From Dehalococcoidia bacterium (GTDB taxonomy: Bacteria; Chloroflexota; Dehalococcoidia; UBA2979), in the NCBI GenBank assembly GCA_020845735.1, contig JADLFF010000073.1:1-35731 (forward strand): a DNA stretch of 35,731 nucleotides, written 5' to 3'. The stretch's first letter is position 1; every line of letters starts with the position of its first letter. Of this stretch, positions 16,558 to 24,902 are shown piece by piece. A program made the translations under genes and the position numbers. The notes under the pieces were generated by a model that made no database searches, had not been told where the DNA came from, and saw only the letters and a program-made list of their open reading frames with translations.

Positions 16558-18753
16558 GTGCCCGCAGTGACTCTCGAGGACCTCCCGCCCGGCCTGCGCG
16601 AGCGACACGCCCGCGCAGGGACCTCCGCCGAGGCCGACGTCGCCCTCCTGGACCGCATCGCGACGCACACCGACGTCGTCGTGGAGCTGCGGCCGCTCGA
16701 GCGCGATCGCTACGCGCTCACCATCGCGGCACCCGACCAGCTCGGCGCCCTTGCGGTGCTCGCAGGCACGTGCGCCGCGCATCGCCTCGACATCCGCGAG
16801 GCCGACCTGTTCACGGTCGTACTCCCGCTCGAGGCGCCACCCGCCACCCGAGGCCGGCGGCCGCCTCCTCGACGGATCGCGCCCGCCTCGACGCGGCCGC
16901 GCCGTCTGCTCCTCGACCACTTCCTGGTGCAGGTCACCGCCCCCTTCGGCCCGGGCGAGCAACAGGCATTCGAGGACGACCTCCGCTCGACGCTCACGCT
17001 CGTGACGCAGGGCAACCTCGAGGCCGCGATGGAACACGTGATCGAGGGGGTGGCACGCCACGCCCGGCGCACCGCGGGGAGCGAGCCGCTCTACCCGGTG
17101 ACGGTCCACCTCGAGCCGGACGCCGACGCCACGCGCCTCGAGATCCAGTCCGTGGACTCGGCCGGGTTCCTGTTCGAGTTTGCTGCCGCCCTCGGAGCGC
17201 TGCGCGCCAACGTCGTGCGCGCCGAGATCCGCACCGTCGATGGCGAGACGCGCGACCGGTTCTGGCTGACCGAGGCGGATGGGCGCCCCATCACGGAGCA
17301 CCATCGCCTCGAGGAGCTGCGCGTCGCCACCACCTTGATCAAGCACTTCACCCACGTCCTCCCGCGCGCCGCCGAGCCCGCGCAGGCGCTCCACCAGTTC
17401 GGCGCGCTGGTGCGGTCGCTCGCGGCACGCCCGCAGGGAGTCATCGGCCTCGGCGACCTGTCCTCGCCGGAGGTCCTCGAGACCCTCGCCGACCTCCTCG
17501 GCGTGAGCCGCTTCCTCTGGGAGGACTTCCTGCGGATGCAGCACGCCAACCTCTTCCCGGTGCTCGCAAACGCCGGCTCCCTCGGTGCGCGCACCCCTCG
17601 AGGGCAGCTCATCGAGGAGGCGCACGCGACGATCGAGCCGCGCGCCGGCGAGCCGCCTGAACCCGCAGAGGGGCCACGCCGACGCCTCAACGACTTCAAG
17701 GACCGCGAGATGTTCCGCACGGACCTGCGCTACATCACCGGGCGGATCGGCTTCCTCGAGTTCTCCCGCGAGCTTTCGGACCTCGCCGAGGCCATCGTCC
17801 TCGGGGCAGCCGCGCTCACCCACGCCGAGCTGCGCGCGGTCCACGGCGCGCCCCGCCTCGAGGATGGCCGCGAGTGCGGCTGGGCGATCGGGGCCCTCGG
17901 CAAGTTCGGTGGCCGCGAGCTCGGATATGCCTCAGACATCGAGCTGCTGTTCGTCTACGAGGGCGACGGCCACACCGAGGGGCCACGTCATACCTCGAAC
18001 CATGAGTACTACGAGGCCTTCGTCCGCGGCGTACGCGACTCGATTGCCGCGCGGCAGGAGGGCATCTTCGAGCTCGACCTGCGACTGAGGCCGTACGGCG
18101 CGAAGGGCGCGCTCGCCACCTCGCTCCGCGGCTTCGCCGACTACTACCGCGACGGCGGTCCCGCCGAGCAGTTCGAGCGGATGGCCATGGTCCGCCTGCG
18201 CCCCTTCGCTGGCTCGGCGTCCGTCCGCGCCGAGGCGGGCCGCCTCCGCGACCGCTGGGTGTACTCGGGGCGCCGACTCGACATCGAGGATGTGCTCCAC
18301 CTTCGCCACCGCCAGGCCACCGAGTTGACGCGCTCGGGCAGCGTGAACGCGAAGTACAGCCCGGGCGGCGTCGTGGACCTCGAGTACTTCGTGCAGGCGC
18401 TCCAGATCGAGCACGGCGCCACCCACCAGGACGTGCGCGCGCCGGGCACGCTGGAGGGCGCGGAGCTCCTCATGCGCGCGGGGCTGCTCCCGCCGCTGCT
18501 CGGCGGCAAGCTCCAGGACGCCTACGGCTTCATGCGGCGGCTCATCGATGGGCTGCGCGTCGTTCGAGGCAACGCGAAGGACCTCGCGATCCCCGAGCCG
18601 GGGACCCGCGCGTTCGCCTACCTCGCGCGCCGCCTCCACTTCCTCAACCCGGCCGACCTCGATCGCGCGATCCAGGTGCGCATGGAGTTCGGCCGCTCGC
18701 TGTGGAACCACTTCGAGGACTACCGGCCGCCCGCCTCGTCACCGGGCCCGTAG
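16558..18753 (+). CDS. ACT-ACT-GlnE-type adenylyltransferase fusion
   Basis: A 731-residue protein with a mixed GlnD/GlnE design. An N-terminal ACT-like domain spans about 42-90 (TIAAPDQLGALAVLAG). After a Pro/Arg linker and a conserved helical stretch, a second ACT domain spans about 178-260 with RDRFWLTEADGRP, the pattern of GlnD's regulatory domain. From 275 the sequence follows GlnE: helical LGVSRFLWEDFLR near 314, then the nucleotidyltransferase core with GALGKFGGRELGYASDIELL (445-464), ELDLRLRPYGAKG (505-517), and ERMAMVRLRPFAG. The C-terminal helical module has NAKYSPGGVVDLEYFVQALQ near 597. Core acids read SDIEL, where GlnE usually has SDIDL. Only one GlnE half is present, and GlnD's own nucleotidyltransferase and HD domains are absent. 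The GTG at 16558 has GGGA upstream. Its target, perhaps glutamine synthetase or PII, is inferred. Confidence 0.85.
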   Translation: MPAVTLEDLPPGLRERHARAGTSAEADVALLDRIATHTDVVVELRPLERDRYALTIAAPDQLGALAVLAGTCAAHRLDIREADLFTVVLPLEAPPATRGRRPPPRRIAPASTRPRRLLLDHFLVQVTAPFGPGEQQAFEDDLRSTLTLVTQGNLEAAMEHVIEGVARHARRTAGSEPLYPVTVHLEPDADATRLEIQSVDSAGFLFEFAAALGALRANVVRAEIRTVDGETRDRFWLTEADGRPITEHHRLEELRVATTLIKHFTHVLPRAAEPAQALHQFGALVRSLAARPQGVIGLGDLSSPEVLETLADLLGVSRFLWEDFLRMQHANLFPVLANAGSLGARTPRGQLIEEAHATIEPRAGEPPEPAEGPRRRLNDFKDREMFRTDLRYITGRIGFLEFSRELSDLAEAIVLGAAALTHAELRAVHGAPRLEDGRECGWAIGALGKFGGRELGYASDIELLFVYEGDGHTEGPRHTSNHEYYEAFVRGVRDSIAARQEGIFELDLRLRPYGAKGALATSLRGFADYYRDGGPAEQFERMAMVRLRPFAGSASVRAEAGRLRDRWVYSGRRLDIEDVLHLRHRQATELTRSGSVNAKYSPGGVVDLEYFVQALQIEHGATHQDVRAPGTLEGAELLMRAGLLPPLLGGKLQDAYGFMRRLIDGLRVVRGNAKDLAIPEPGTRAFAYLARRLHFLNPADLDRAIQVRMEFGRSLWNHFEDYRPPASSPGP

Positions 18754-18762
18754 CGCCCTCGC

Positions 18763-19011
18763 TCAGCCCCCCGGACTTCGGAGGCGGACCGCGACGCTGT
18801 AGACGGCGGCGACCACGACGTACGCGGGAATGACCAGCGTCGCGAGGATGAAGAAGACGGGCTCGTCCCAGCCGTCCGCGAAGAGCCCTCGGACGAGGCC
18901 GTACACGAGATTGTGCGCGATCACCGCGAGCACCCACGCCGCTGCGATGAGCCCCAGCCGCCGAGGCGTCAGCCAGAGGTACCGATGCCACAGCGTCTCA
19001 CCGGGCGCCAT
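18763..19011 (-). CDS. Small two-helix membrane protein downstream of the ABC transporter
   Basis: The 82-residue product has two hydrophobic segments, near 19-42 and 51-74, separated by a short acidic loop. No family is recognised. The ATG at 19011 is preceded by GGAGGAG at six bases, a strong ribosome-binding site. It lies 42 bases after the permease stop on the same strand and may be the last gene of that operon. It ends nine bases from the convergent ACT-GlnE gene. Confidence 0.6.
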   Translation of the reverse strand: MAPGETLWHRYLWLTPRRLGLIAAAWVLAVIAHNLVYGLVRGLFADGWDEPVFFILATLVIPAYVVVAAVYSVAVRLRSPGG

Positions 19012-19053
19012 CGCGGCTCCTCCACCGGCGCCCGAGCCCACCTCGGCCGGTGC

Positions 19054-19899
19054 CTACTTCGCGAGCGATCGCTCGTAGGCGCGCACCGCGAGGGGTGCGC
19101 AGATCACGATGATCCCGATCACCCACAGCGACGTGTACACGATCGGGTGTGCGATTGACCACGGATCATCGAGCGCCGCAGGGGTGTTCGGATTCCCGAA
19201 GAGAATGCGCAGCGCGTCCGCAAGCGTGGTCACGGGGTTCCACTCGGCGAACACCCGCAGCAACGAGGGCATCGTGCTCGTGGGCACGAACGTGCTCGCG
19301 ACGAACGTGAGCGGGAACAGGAACGAGAACGCGATGCCCGTCACGCCCTCCGGAGTGGCGATCACGCTCCCCATCAGGATGCCCACCCAGATCATGGCGA
19401 ACGAGAACGACGTCAGCAGCAGATAGCCCGCCACCGCCTCCGGCACACTCGAGGTGATGCGCCAGCCGATGAGCAGTCCGCACAGCGACATCAGCACGAT
19501 CGGCAGCAGCGCCTTGATCAGGTTCGTCAGCGCGTGCCCACCGAGGAGCGCCCCGCGCGCGATGGGGAGCGAGCGAAAGCGGTCGACGGCGCGGTTCCGA
19601 CGGTCGGACGCCAGCGACATCGCGACGCCGAACGCGCTGAACACGACGGTCTGCGCGAAGATGCCGCCCATCAGGAAGTGCCGGTACTCACCGCCCCCGG
19701 GCACGTCGATCGCACCTCCGAAGACGTACGCGAAGAGCAACACGAACATCACCGGCTGGATCGTCGCATCGCTCAGCTGCTCCGGCTGCCGCCGCAGGTG
19801 CAGCAGCCCGCGCTGCGCGATCACCCACGTGTCATGGAAGAAGCCACGACTCGGGTGGACGGCGTCCGCCCCGGCGTGACCCATCGAGGATGCGGTCAT
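19054..19899 (-). CDS. ABC-2 type transporter permease (DrrB-like)
   Basis: Membrane subunit of an ABC-2 exporter of the daunorubicin-resistance DrrB type. The 281-residue protein has about six membrane helices: IQPVMFVLLFAYVFGGAI near 47-64, then segments near 80-100, 128-150, 160-185, 190-210 and 250-275. It contains the family segment WNPVTTLADALRILFG. The ATG overlaps the ATPase stop as ATGA, and AAGGAGG lies four bases upstream. With the ATPase it should form an exporter for a lipid, drug or polyketide; the substrate is unknown. Confidence 0.88.
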   Translation of the reverse strand: MTASSMGHAGADAVHPSRGFFHDTWVIAQRGLLHLRRQPEQLSDATIQPVMFVLLFAYVFGGAIDVPGGGEYRHFLMGGIFAQTVVFSAFGVAMSLASDRRNRAVDRFRSLPIARGALLGGHALTNLIKALLPIVLMSLCGLLIGWRITSSVPEAVAGYLLLTSFSFAMIWVGILMGSVIATPEGVTGIAFSFLFPLTFVASTFVPTSTMPSLLRVFAEWNPVTTLADALRILFGNPNTPAALDDPWSIAHPIVYTSLWVIGIIVICAPLAVRAYERSLAK

Positions 19900-20921
19900 G
19901 ACGCCTCCTTCCCACCGTCCCGAGGTGTGTCCTCGGCGGGAGAACCTGTCAGCGTCAGGAACACCTCGTCGAGCGACGGCTGGCGCAGCCCGAGGTCCTC
20001 GACGCCGACTCCCGCCTCGGAGAGGGCGGACGCGACGCGGAGGAGCGCCGGCAGGCCGTCCATCGTGGGGGCCACGACGCTGCGCGCGCCGCGATCGACG
20101 GACACGTGCCCGCCGACCACGCCTCGGACGGTGCGCTCCACGGCATCGAGGTCCGCGGGGTCCACGACGACGACGTGCACCTGGTCGCCGCCGAGCTCGC
20201 TCTTGAGCCGCCGCGCGTCCCCTCGAGCGATGACGCGTCCGTGGTCGATCACGATGATGTCGTTCGCCAGGCGCTCGGCCTCGTCCAGGTACTGGGTCGT
20301 CAACAGCACGGTCGTGCCTCGGTTCACCAGCGTGTCGAGGACCGCCCACAGCTCGCTCCGCGCGCGCGGATCGAGGCCCGTCGTCGGCTCATCGAGGAAC
20401 AGCACGGAAGGCCGCCCGACAAGCGTGGCCGCGAGGTCGAGGCGCCGTCGCATCCCTCCCGAGTAGGTCCCGGCCAGGCGGTCCGCGGCATCGGCCAGCG
20501 CGAAGTCGGCGAGCAGGTCCTCCGCGCGCCGCCGCGCCTCCGACCGGTCGAGCTGGTGGAGCTGGCCCAGCATCACGAGGTTCTCACGCCCCGTCAGCAG
20601 CGGGTCCACCGTCGCGTCCTGCGCGGTCAGCCCGATCCGCCGTCGCACCTCGCGAGCGTGCGTGCGGACATCGAAGCCCGCGACGGACGCCGAGCCCTCG
20701 TCGGCGTCGGACAGCGTGGTCAGGATGCGCACGGCGGTGGTCTTGCCAGCGCCGTTGGGCCCGAGGATCGCCGTCACGGTCCCGGTGGGCACCTCGAAAT
20801 CCACGCCCCCCAGCGCCGTCATCGCGCCGAAGCGCTTCACCAGGCCGCGGGCGACAATCGAGTGGGCACGTGCCGCCTCGACGGCCATCGGGCGGGCGGT
20901 CTCAGGTGCAGAAATGGTCAT
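19896..20921 (-). CDS. ABC transporter ATP-binding protein (DrrA-like)
   Basis: The 341-residue ATPase has Walker A GPNGAGKT (54-61), Q-loop Gln101, signature YSGGM (153-157), Walker B VLFLDEP (173-179), and an H-loop position that reads TTQY, as in DrrA-type ATPases. A C-terminal extension from about 240 matches the DrrA regulatory domain, ending in LRQPSLDEVFLTLTG. The ATG at 20921 has GGAGG four bases upstream; a 16-residue longer frame is less likely. It is the first gene of the transporter operon and diverges from the cardiolipin synthase, with a strong inverted repeat between them. Confidence 0.9.
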   Translation of the reverse strand: MTISAPETARPMAVEAARAHSIVARGLVKRFGAMTALGGVDFEVPTGTVTAILGPNGAGKTTAVRILTTLSDADEGSASVAGFDVRTHAREVRRRIGLTAQDATVDPLLTGRENLVMLGQLHQLDRSEARRRAEDLLADFALADAADRLAGTYSGGMRRRLDLAATLVGRPSVLFLDEPTTGLDPRARSELWAVLDTLVNRGTTVLLTTQYLDEAERLANDIIVIDHGRVIARGDARRLKSELGGDQVHVVVVDPADLDAVERTVRGVVGGHVSVDRGARSVVAPTMDGLPALLRVASALSEAGVGVEDLGLRQPSLDEVFLTLTGSPAEDTPRDGGKEAS

Positions 20922-21060
20922 GAAACCTCCGACGTCAGCTCGCGGGCCGTCAGCGGGCAGGCCTCGCACGGGCGTTCTGTGACGGGAGTGCGCGCGCCCC
21001 GGTCAAAAGGCGACTCGATCTACCGAACCACAGCAGCGCCAAATCCGCCACCCTCGAGTG

Positions 21061-21093
21061 GCACGACGTGCGCCCATATGGTCCACGTCGTGC
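21061..21093. promoter_or_regulatory. Perfect 10-base inverted repeat in the ABC transporter / cardiolipin synthase divergent region
   Basis: GCACGACGTG (21061-21070) and CACGTCGTGC (21084-21093) are exact reverse complements separated by 13 bases that contain CCATATGG. The dyad ends seven bases before TAGAAT, a good -10 candidate, so a bound repressor would cover the -35 region of the cardiolipin synthase promoter. An operator is the likeliest reading. Confidence 0.55.
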
Positions 21094-21099
21094 GGAAGC

Positions 21100-21105
21100 T
21101 AGAAT
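21100..21105 (+). promoter_or_regulatory. Candidate -10 element for cardiolipin synthase
   Basis: TAGAAT matches the sigma-70-type TATAAT in five of six positions and lies 75 bases before the GTG start. No good -35 hexamer sits 16-18 bases upstream, where the inverted repeat is found. Confidence 0.35.
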
Positions 21106-21179
21106 CGAGGCGGAACGCGCGCGCGGAGTCGAGACCGGATGGCACTGTGACCGCTCTCCCGCGCTGCTGCTGATCACCC

Positions 21180-22625
21180 GTGGGTACATTTGGCACCCCG
21201 TTCCTGCTCATCGAGCTGGTCTGCGTCGCGGTCGCGATCTTCATCGTCATGGAGAACCGCTCACCGCAGTCGACGTTCGCGTGGGCGATGGCTCTGATCG
21301 CGTTCCCCATCGTGGGGCTCGGGCTCTACGTGCTCTTCGGACGCGACCTCAAGGCGTTCAGCCGTGCGCGGAAGCTCGTGCGGCAGGACGTGCACACCGA
21401 GTCGTCACTGGCCCCGGCCGAGCAACACGCGCCCGCGCACGCCATCGCCCAGCTCGAGGACGAAAGCCGCACGGTCTACAAGCGGCGGCTCCTCCGGCTC
21501 GCGCGCAACAACTCGAACTCCGCACTCACGGTCCGCAACCGGCTCGCGCTGCTCCAGGACGCTGACGAGGCGTATCCACAGCTCGTCGCCGACATCATCG
21601 CGGCGCGCCACTCGATCCACCTCGAGTTCTACATCTGGGCCTCGGACGCCTTCACGGAGCGCCTCAAGGTGCTGCTCGCCGAGAAGGTGCGCTCGGGCGT
21701 CGAGGTGCGCCTGCTGTTCGACCCCATCGGCAGCTTCACCGACCTCAGGCTCACCTACATCAGGGAGATGCGCGCGCTCGGCATCGACATGCGCCCGTTC
21801 TCACCCCTCTACCGCATCCACACCGTCGGGTACCGCAACCACCGCAAGATCGCGGTCATCGACGGGCAAGTCGGCCACCTCGGTGGGATGAACATCGGCC
21901 AGGAAACCATCGACGGCGGTGGCGAGTTCGACCGCTGGCGCGACACCCAGGTGCGCATCGAGGGCGACGCGGTGATCAGCCTCCAGAACGTGTTCGCCGT
22001 CGACTGGTACAACGCGACCGGACAGCGCATCGAGGTCGTCTCACCCCCCGCCGACAGCGCCCTCGACGAGGCGTACCTGCCCGTCCAGATCACCACCTCG
22101 GGCCCCGACTCGGAATGGGAGGCGATCCGCCAACTCTACTTCTACATGATCCTCTCCGCCGAGCATCACGTGTACCTGCAGTCGCCCTTCTTCATCCTCG
22201 ACACCAGCATCGCCGAGGCGCTGAAGGCCGCCGCGCTCGCCGGCGTCGACATCCGCATCATGATCGCCGAGCGCGGGGCCTACTACCAGGTCCCCTACTG
22301 GGCCGCGAACACCTACGCACGTGAGATGGTGGCGGCCGGAGTGCGCGTCTACCTCTACCGAGGCGGCTACCTCCACGCCAAGGCGATCAGCATCGATGGC
22401 GAAATCTGCTCGGTGGGCTCCGCAAACATGGACAACCGCAGCTTCAGCATCAACTACGAGATCAACGCGATCATCTACGACCGGGCCGTCGCGGAGCAGC
22501 TCGAGCGGACGTTCACGAGGGACCTCGAGCGCTGTGTCGAGTTCGACGGCGACGACTACGACGCGCGCAACGTGCTCGTACGCCTGCGCGACTCGACCGC
22601 CCGGCTGCTGTCTCCCCTGCTCTAG
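21180..22625 (+). CDS. cls: Cardiolipin synthase (phospholipase D family)
   Basis: Makes cardiolipin from phosphatidylglycerol at the membrane. The 481-residue protein has two N-terminal membrane helices (about 7-25 and 32-54) followed by two HKD motifs: HRKIAVID (221-228) with GGMNIG, and HAKAISID (399-406) with GSANMDNRS. The segments LEFYIW near 148 and YLQSPFFILD near 332 are typical of bacterial Cls. Length is normal. The GTG at 21180 lacks a clear ribosome-binding site, but places the first helix at the N-terminus. It is divergent from an ABC exporter and convergent with a DUF1232 gene. Confidence 0.92.
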   Translation: MGTFGTPFLLIELVCVAVAIFIVMENRSPQSTFAWAMALIAFPIVGLGLYVLFGRDLKAFSRARKLVRQDVHTESSLAPAEQHAPAHAIAQLEDESRTVYKRRLLRLARNNSNSALTVRNRLALLQDADEAYPQLVADIIAARHSIHLEFYIWASDAFTERLKVLLAEKVRSGVEVRLLFDPIGSFTDLRLTYIREMRALGIDMRPFSPLYRIHTVGYRNHRKIAVIDGQVGHLGGMNIGQETIDGGGEFDRWRDTQVRIEGDAVISLQNVFAVDWYNATGQRIEVVSPPADSALDEAYLPVQITTSGPDSEWEAIRQLYFYMILSAEHHVYLQSPFFILDTSIAEALKAAALAGVDIRIMIAERGAYYQVPYWAANTYAREMVAAGVRVYLYRGGYLHAKAISIDGEICSVGSANMDNRSFSINYEINAIIYDRAVAEQLERTFTRDLERCVEFDGDDYDARNVLVRLRDSTARLLSPLL

Positions 22626-22631
22626 TCGCCC

Positions 22632-22647
22632 CGCGCGGAACCGCGCG
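22632..22647. terminator. GC hairpin between convergent genes
   Basis: CGCGCGG-AA-CCGCGCG, effectively a six-base-pair stem with a GAAC loop, fills the 24-base gap between the ends of the cardiolipin synthase and DUF1232 genes. It lacks a T-run on either side but is well placed as a bidirectional terminator. Confidence 0.45.
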
Positions 22648-22649
22648 AC

Positions 22650-22991
22650 TCAGGCGGTCGCCGTCACGCGTCGCACGTGCTCGCGGAGCAGGTCCGTCGA
22701 GATCGAATCGCCGATGATCTGCAGCACCAGCCGCGCAAACGCGATGTCATCGAGCTGTCCCAGCACGGGGATGAAGTCGGGCACGAGGTCGATCGGCGAC
22801 GCCAGGTAGGCGAGGACCAGCAGCGGCAGCAGGCGCACGCGGAGCGGCAATCGCGGATCACGAGCCAGCCCGCTGATCAGCGCCACGCGCTGACTCCACG
22901 TGAGCGACTTCACCGTCGCGAGCAGGTCGAGCACCGGCCTGTTCCGGCGCAGGTCGCGCGCGATCAGCAGCCACTTCAGCCAGCTCAGCAC
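22650..22991 (-). CDS. DUF1232 (YkvA-like) small membrane protein
   Basis: The 113-residue protein has the DUF1232 core: [19 protein letters not shown] followed by IPVLGQLDD, a short membrane-associated hairpin with conserved SPIDLxPDFIP. Family function is unknown. The GTG at 22991 is chosen because GAGGGG lies upstream and because it gives a seven-base overlap with the preceding small gene, consistent with translational coupling. A GTG three codons upstream is possible. A second DUF1232 protein is encoded at 28970. Confidence 0.8.
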   Translation of the reverse strand: MLSWLKWLLIARDLRRNRPVLDLLATVKSLTWSQRVALISGLARDPRLPLRVRLLPLLVLAYLASPIDLVPDFIPVLGQLDDIAFARLVLQIIGDSISTDLLREHVRRVTATA

Positions 22992-23200
22992 GGGGCCCAC
23001 CCCCTCGAGGCACGCGTCACGCCGAGGTCTGCCAGCGCCCGCTCGAGGCGTTCGCACTCCTCGGCGGCGGCGCCCACATCCGGCGTGTCGCCACAGCCCA
23101 TGATCGCCTGCGCATCACGCAACCGGCGTTGCAGGGCCTCGCGACGCGCCTCGTGGCCGCGCTGGAACGAATCGAGTTCCCCGGGCGCCCCGCCGGCCAT
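22985..23200 (-). CDS. Small helical protein upstream of DUF1232
   Basis: A 71-residue ORF with GGAGGT five bases before its ATG. The sequence is strongly helical and charged ([17 protein letters not shown], then [14 protein letters not shown]), with a Cys in MGCGD, and could form a coiled coil. No family is recognised. It overlaps the DUF1232 gene by seven bases, which supports it being a real gene in a two-gene operon. Confidence 0.6.
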   Translation of the reverse strand: MAGGAPGELDSFQRGHEARREALQRRLRDAQAIMGCGDTPDVGAAAEECERLERALADLGVTRASRGWAPC

Positions 23201-23216
23201 CGCGACCTCCGTGCCC

Positions 23217-23248
23217 GCTCGCGTGGGTGTGCGCTCGCGTGGGTGTGC
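23217..23248. repeat. Perfect 16-base tandem duplication
   Basis: GCTCGCGTGGGTGTGC occurs at 23217-23232 and 23233-23248 with no spacer, followed by a partial third unit (GCTC). It lies 17 bases upstream of the small helical gene, in the 149-base gap before the redox operon's end, and probably reflects replication slippage. Confidence 0.85.
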
Positions 23249-23349
23249 GCTCTCAGCCTAGCGTGCCGTCGGGACCTCGACACTGTCATGCTGGCACGGC
23301 CAGCGCGGCTGCCTTCCGGGCCACCGTGCCAGCCGTCCAGCTTGCCGGG

Positions 23350-24033
23350 TCACGCCGCCGAGGGCGCAGGCCGTCGTCGGGTCGCCCCCAGCACCGCCGA
23401 GGTCGCTCGCCCGGCGATGGCCCCGCCGAGGATCGCGGCCGTCACCGCGTAGAGCGCCCGCACCGCGAGCACGCTCGTGTCCGTGCCGGCCATCACCGAG
23501 TGCACCAGCGCGAGCAACATCGTGCCGAACGCGAGGCCGTGAATCGCGCGCCACGCGCCATACGGCACGCGCCGCTGGAGGAGCGACGTGGCCTCGACCA
23601 GCACCAGTCCCCAGAGCGCGAACACCCCGACGGCCGTGGCCCCGGTGAGGCGCTCCGCGGTGAAGGGAACCACCGAGGACAGCCACGACAGCTCGGAGTG
23701 CTCGTTCACCACCAGCAGCACGATGTGCGCCACGGTGGCAATCACCGCCGCGAGCGACCACTGCCGGTGCAGTTCCATCGTCAGCTTTCGGTCGAGCAAC
23801 GTGCTCTTCGCCGACGCCAGCGTCCCGAACAACATCGACAGCCACAGCGCGAGGTACGCCACGAACCCACTCGACCGCCCGGCCCACCACAGCACCGGCG
23901 CGTCCGTCGAGGAGATCGTCGTGGCCGTCTGCGCCGAGGCCGTGAAGAGGAGCATGCTCGCCGCGAGGATGAGCAGGGCCCATCCCGTGGCCCGCGCGAA
24001 CGCGCGAAGCGCGTCGCCAAACGCAGTGCTCAT
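23350..24033 (-). CDS. Ferric-reductase-like transmembrane haem protein
   Basis: The 227-residue protein has about six membrane helices and two histidine pairs with haem-ligand spacing: His89 and His103 (13 residues between), and His165 and His178 (12 between). This is the pattern of the ferric reductase/NOX/YedZ membrane domain (PF01794), which carries electrons across the membrane through b-type haems. No FAD or NAD(P)H domain is attached, so a separate flavin carrier is needed. The ATG overlaps the ApbE stop as ATGA. Last gene of the four-gene redox operon. Confidence 0.85.
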   Translation of the reverse strand: MSTAFGDALRAFARATGWALLILAASMLLFTASAQTATTISSTDAPVLWWAGRSSGFVAYLALWLSMLFGTLASAKSTLLDRKLTMELHRQWSLAAVIATVAHIVLLVVNEHSELSWLSSVVPFTAERLTGATAVGVFALWGLVLVEATSLLQRRVPYGAWRAIHGLAFGTMLLALVHSVMAGTDTSVLAVRALYAVTAAILGGAIAGRATSAVLGATRRRPAPSAA

Positions 24034-24890
24034 CTGAGGTACCTCGTCATTCCCGTGGTCATCCGCCACGTCCCCGCACCGTCGCGCACCATCGCTGCCC
24101 CGCCGCGGACCTCGGTTGCCGCGAGGGCGTCACCGGGCGACACCAGCACGGCCGTCGCGAGGGCATCGGCGGTGCTGGCCTCGGCGGCCACGACCACCGC
24201 ATCGGAGAGCCCGCACGCCGCCGCTGTCCCGGTCCTCGGGTCAACGATGTGGTGGAACTCGCCCGTCTTGGCCTTCCACCGCCGCTTCCGCGTGGACGAG
24301 GTGCACACCGCGCCGGTGCGCAGCTCGATGGCCTGTGCGTCCCCGACGCCGATCCGCCAGGGAGTGTTCTCCGCGCGCACGCGGATGTCGCCTCCCCCAT
24401 CGACCACGTAGGACTCGACGCCGCGTGCCTCGAGCCATGCGGCCACCTCGTCGACGGCCCAGCCCTTGCCGATCCCGCCGAGGTCGACGAGGCCCAGGCC
24501 CTCGAGCACGACTTCGCCATCCGCGACCCGCACCGCGACGGTCGCGCCGCGCGAGGCCTCCAGTGCTCGGACGCCACCGTCCGAGGTGCAGTCGCGCACG
24601 GCCTCGAAGCTGCGGTCGTAGCCGGCGTCCACCAGCGCCTGGCCCACGCCGATGTCGAACGCGCCGCGCGAGGCGGCCCGCAGTTCGAGCGCCCGCGCGA
24701 CGACGGTCGCCAGCATCGGGTCCGCGCTGCGTCGCTCACGGTTGAGCCGGCTCAGCGCCGAGTCGGGCCGGAAGCGCGTCAGGCGTGCCTCGACGTCCCG
24801 CACGAGCGTCTCTGCCTCATCGAGCGAGACCGCCGCATCAGCGCGGATCCACCACTCGGTGTTCATCGCACGAAACGACCGTTCCACCAT
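24030..24890 (-). CDS. apbE: FAD:protein FMN transferase ApbE
   Basis: Transfers FMN from FAD to a Thr or Ser in a target protein. The 286-residue protein has the ApbE motifs DLGGIGKGWAVDE (136-148), VDGGGDIRV (163-171), HHIVDPRTG (213-221) and TADALATA (240-247), which includes metal and catalytic residues. There is no clear signal peptide or lipobox, whereas many ApbE proteins act outside the membrane; the target may be modified before export, or the N-terminus is atypical. GGGAG seven bases before the ATG supports the start at 24890. Its position between a TM protein with an SGAT motif and a haem membrane protein suggests it serves this operon. Confidence 0.92.
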   Translation of the reverse strand: MVERSFRAMNTEWWIRADAAVSLDEAETLVRDVEARLTRFRPDSALSRLNRERRSADPMLATVVARALELRAASRGAFDIGVGQALVDAGYDRSFEAVRDCTSDGGVRALEASRGATVAVRVADGEVVLEGLGLVDLGGIGKGWAVDEVAAWLEARGVESYVVDGGGDIRVRAENTPWRIGVGDAQAIELRTGAVCTSSTRKRRWKAKTGEFHHIVDPRTGTAAACGLSDAVVVAAEASTADALATAVLVSPGDALAATEVRGGAAMVRDGAGTWRMTTGMTRYLR

Positions 24891-24902
24891 CGATGTCTCC
24901 CG

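Noticed and set aside
23227..24411. 394-codon plus-strand frame opposite the haem protein and apbE
   Set aside because: Low-complexity Arg/His/Pro translation; the opposite strand encodes well-supported genes.
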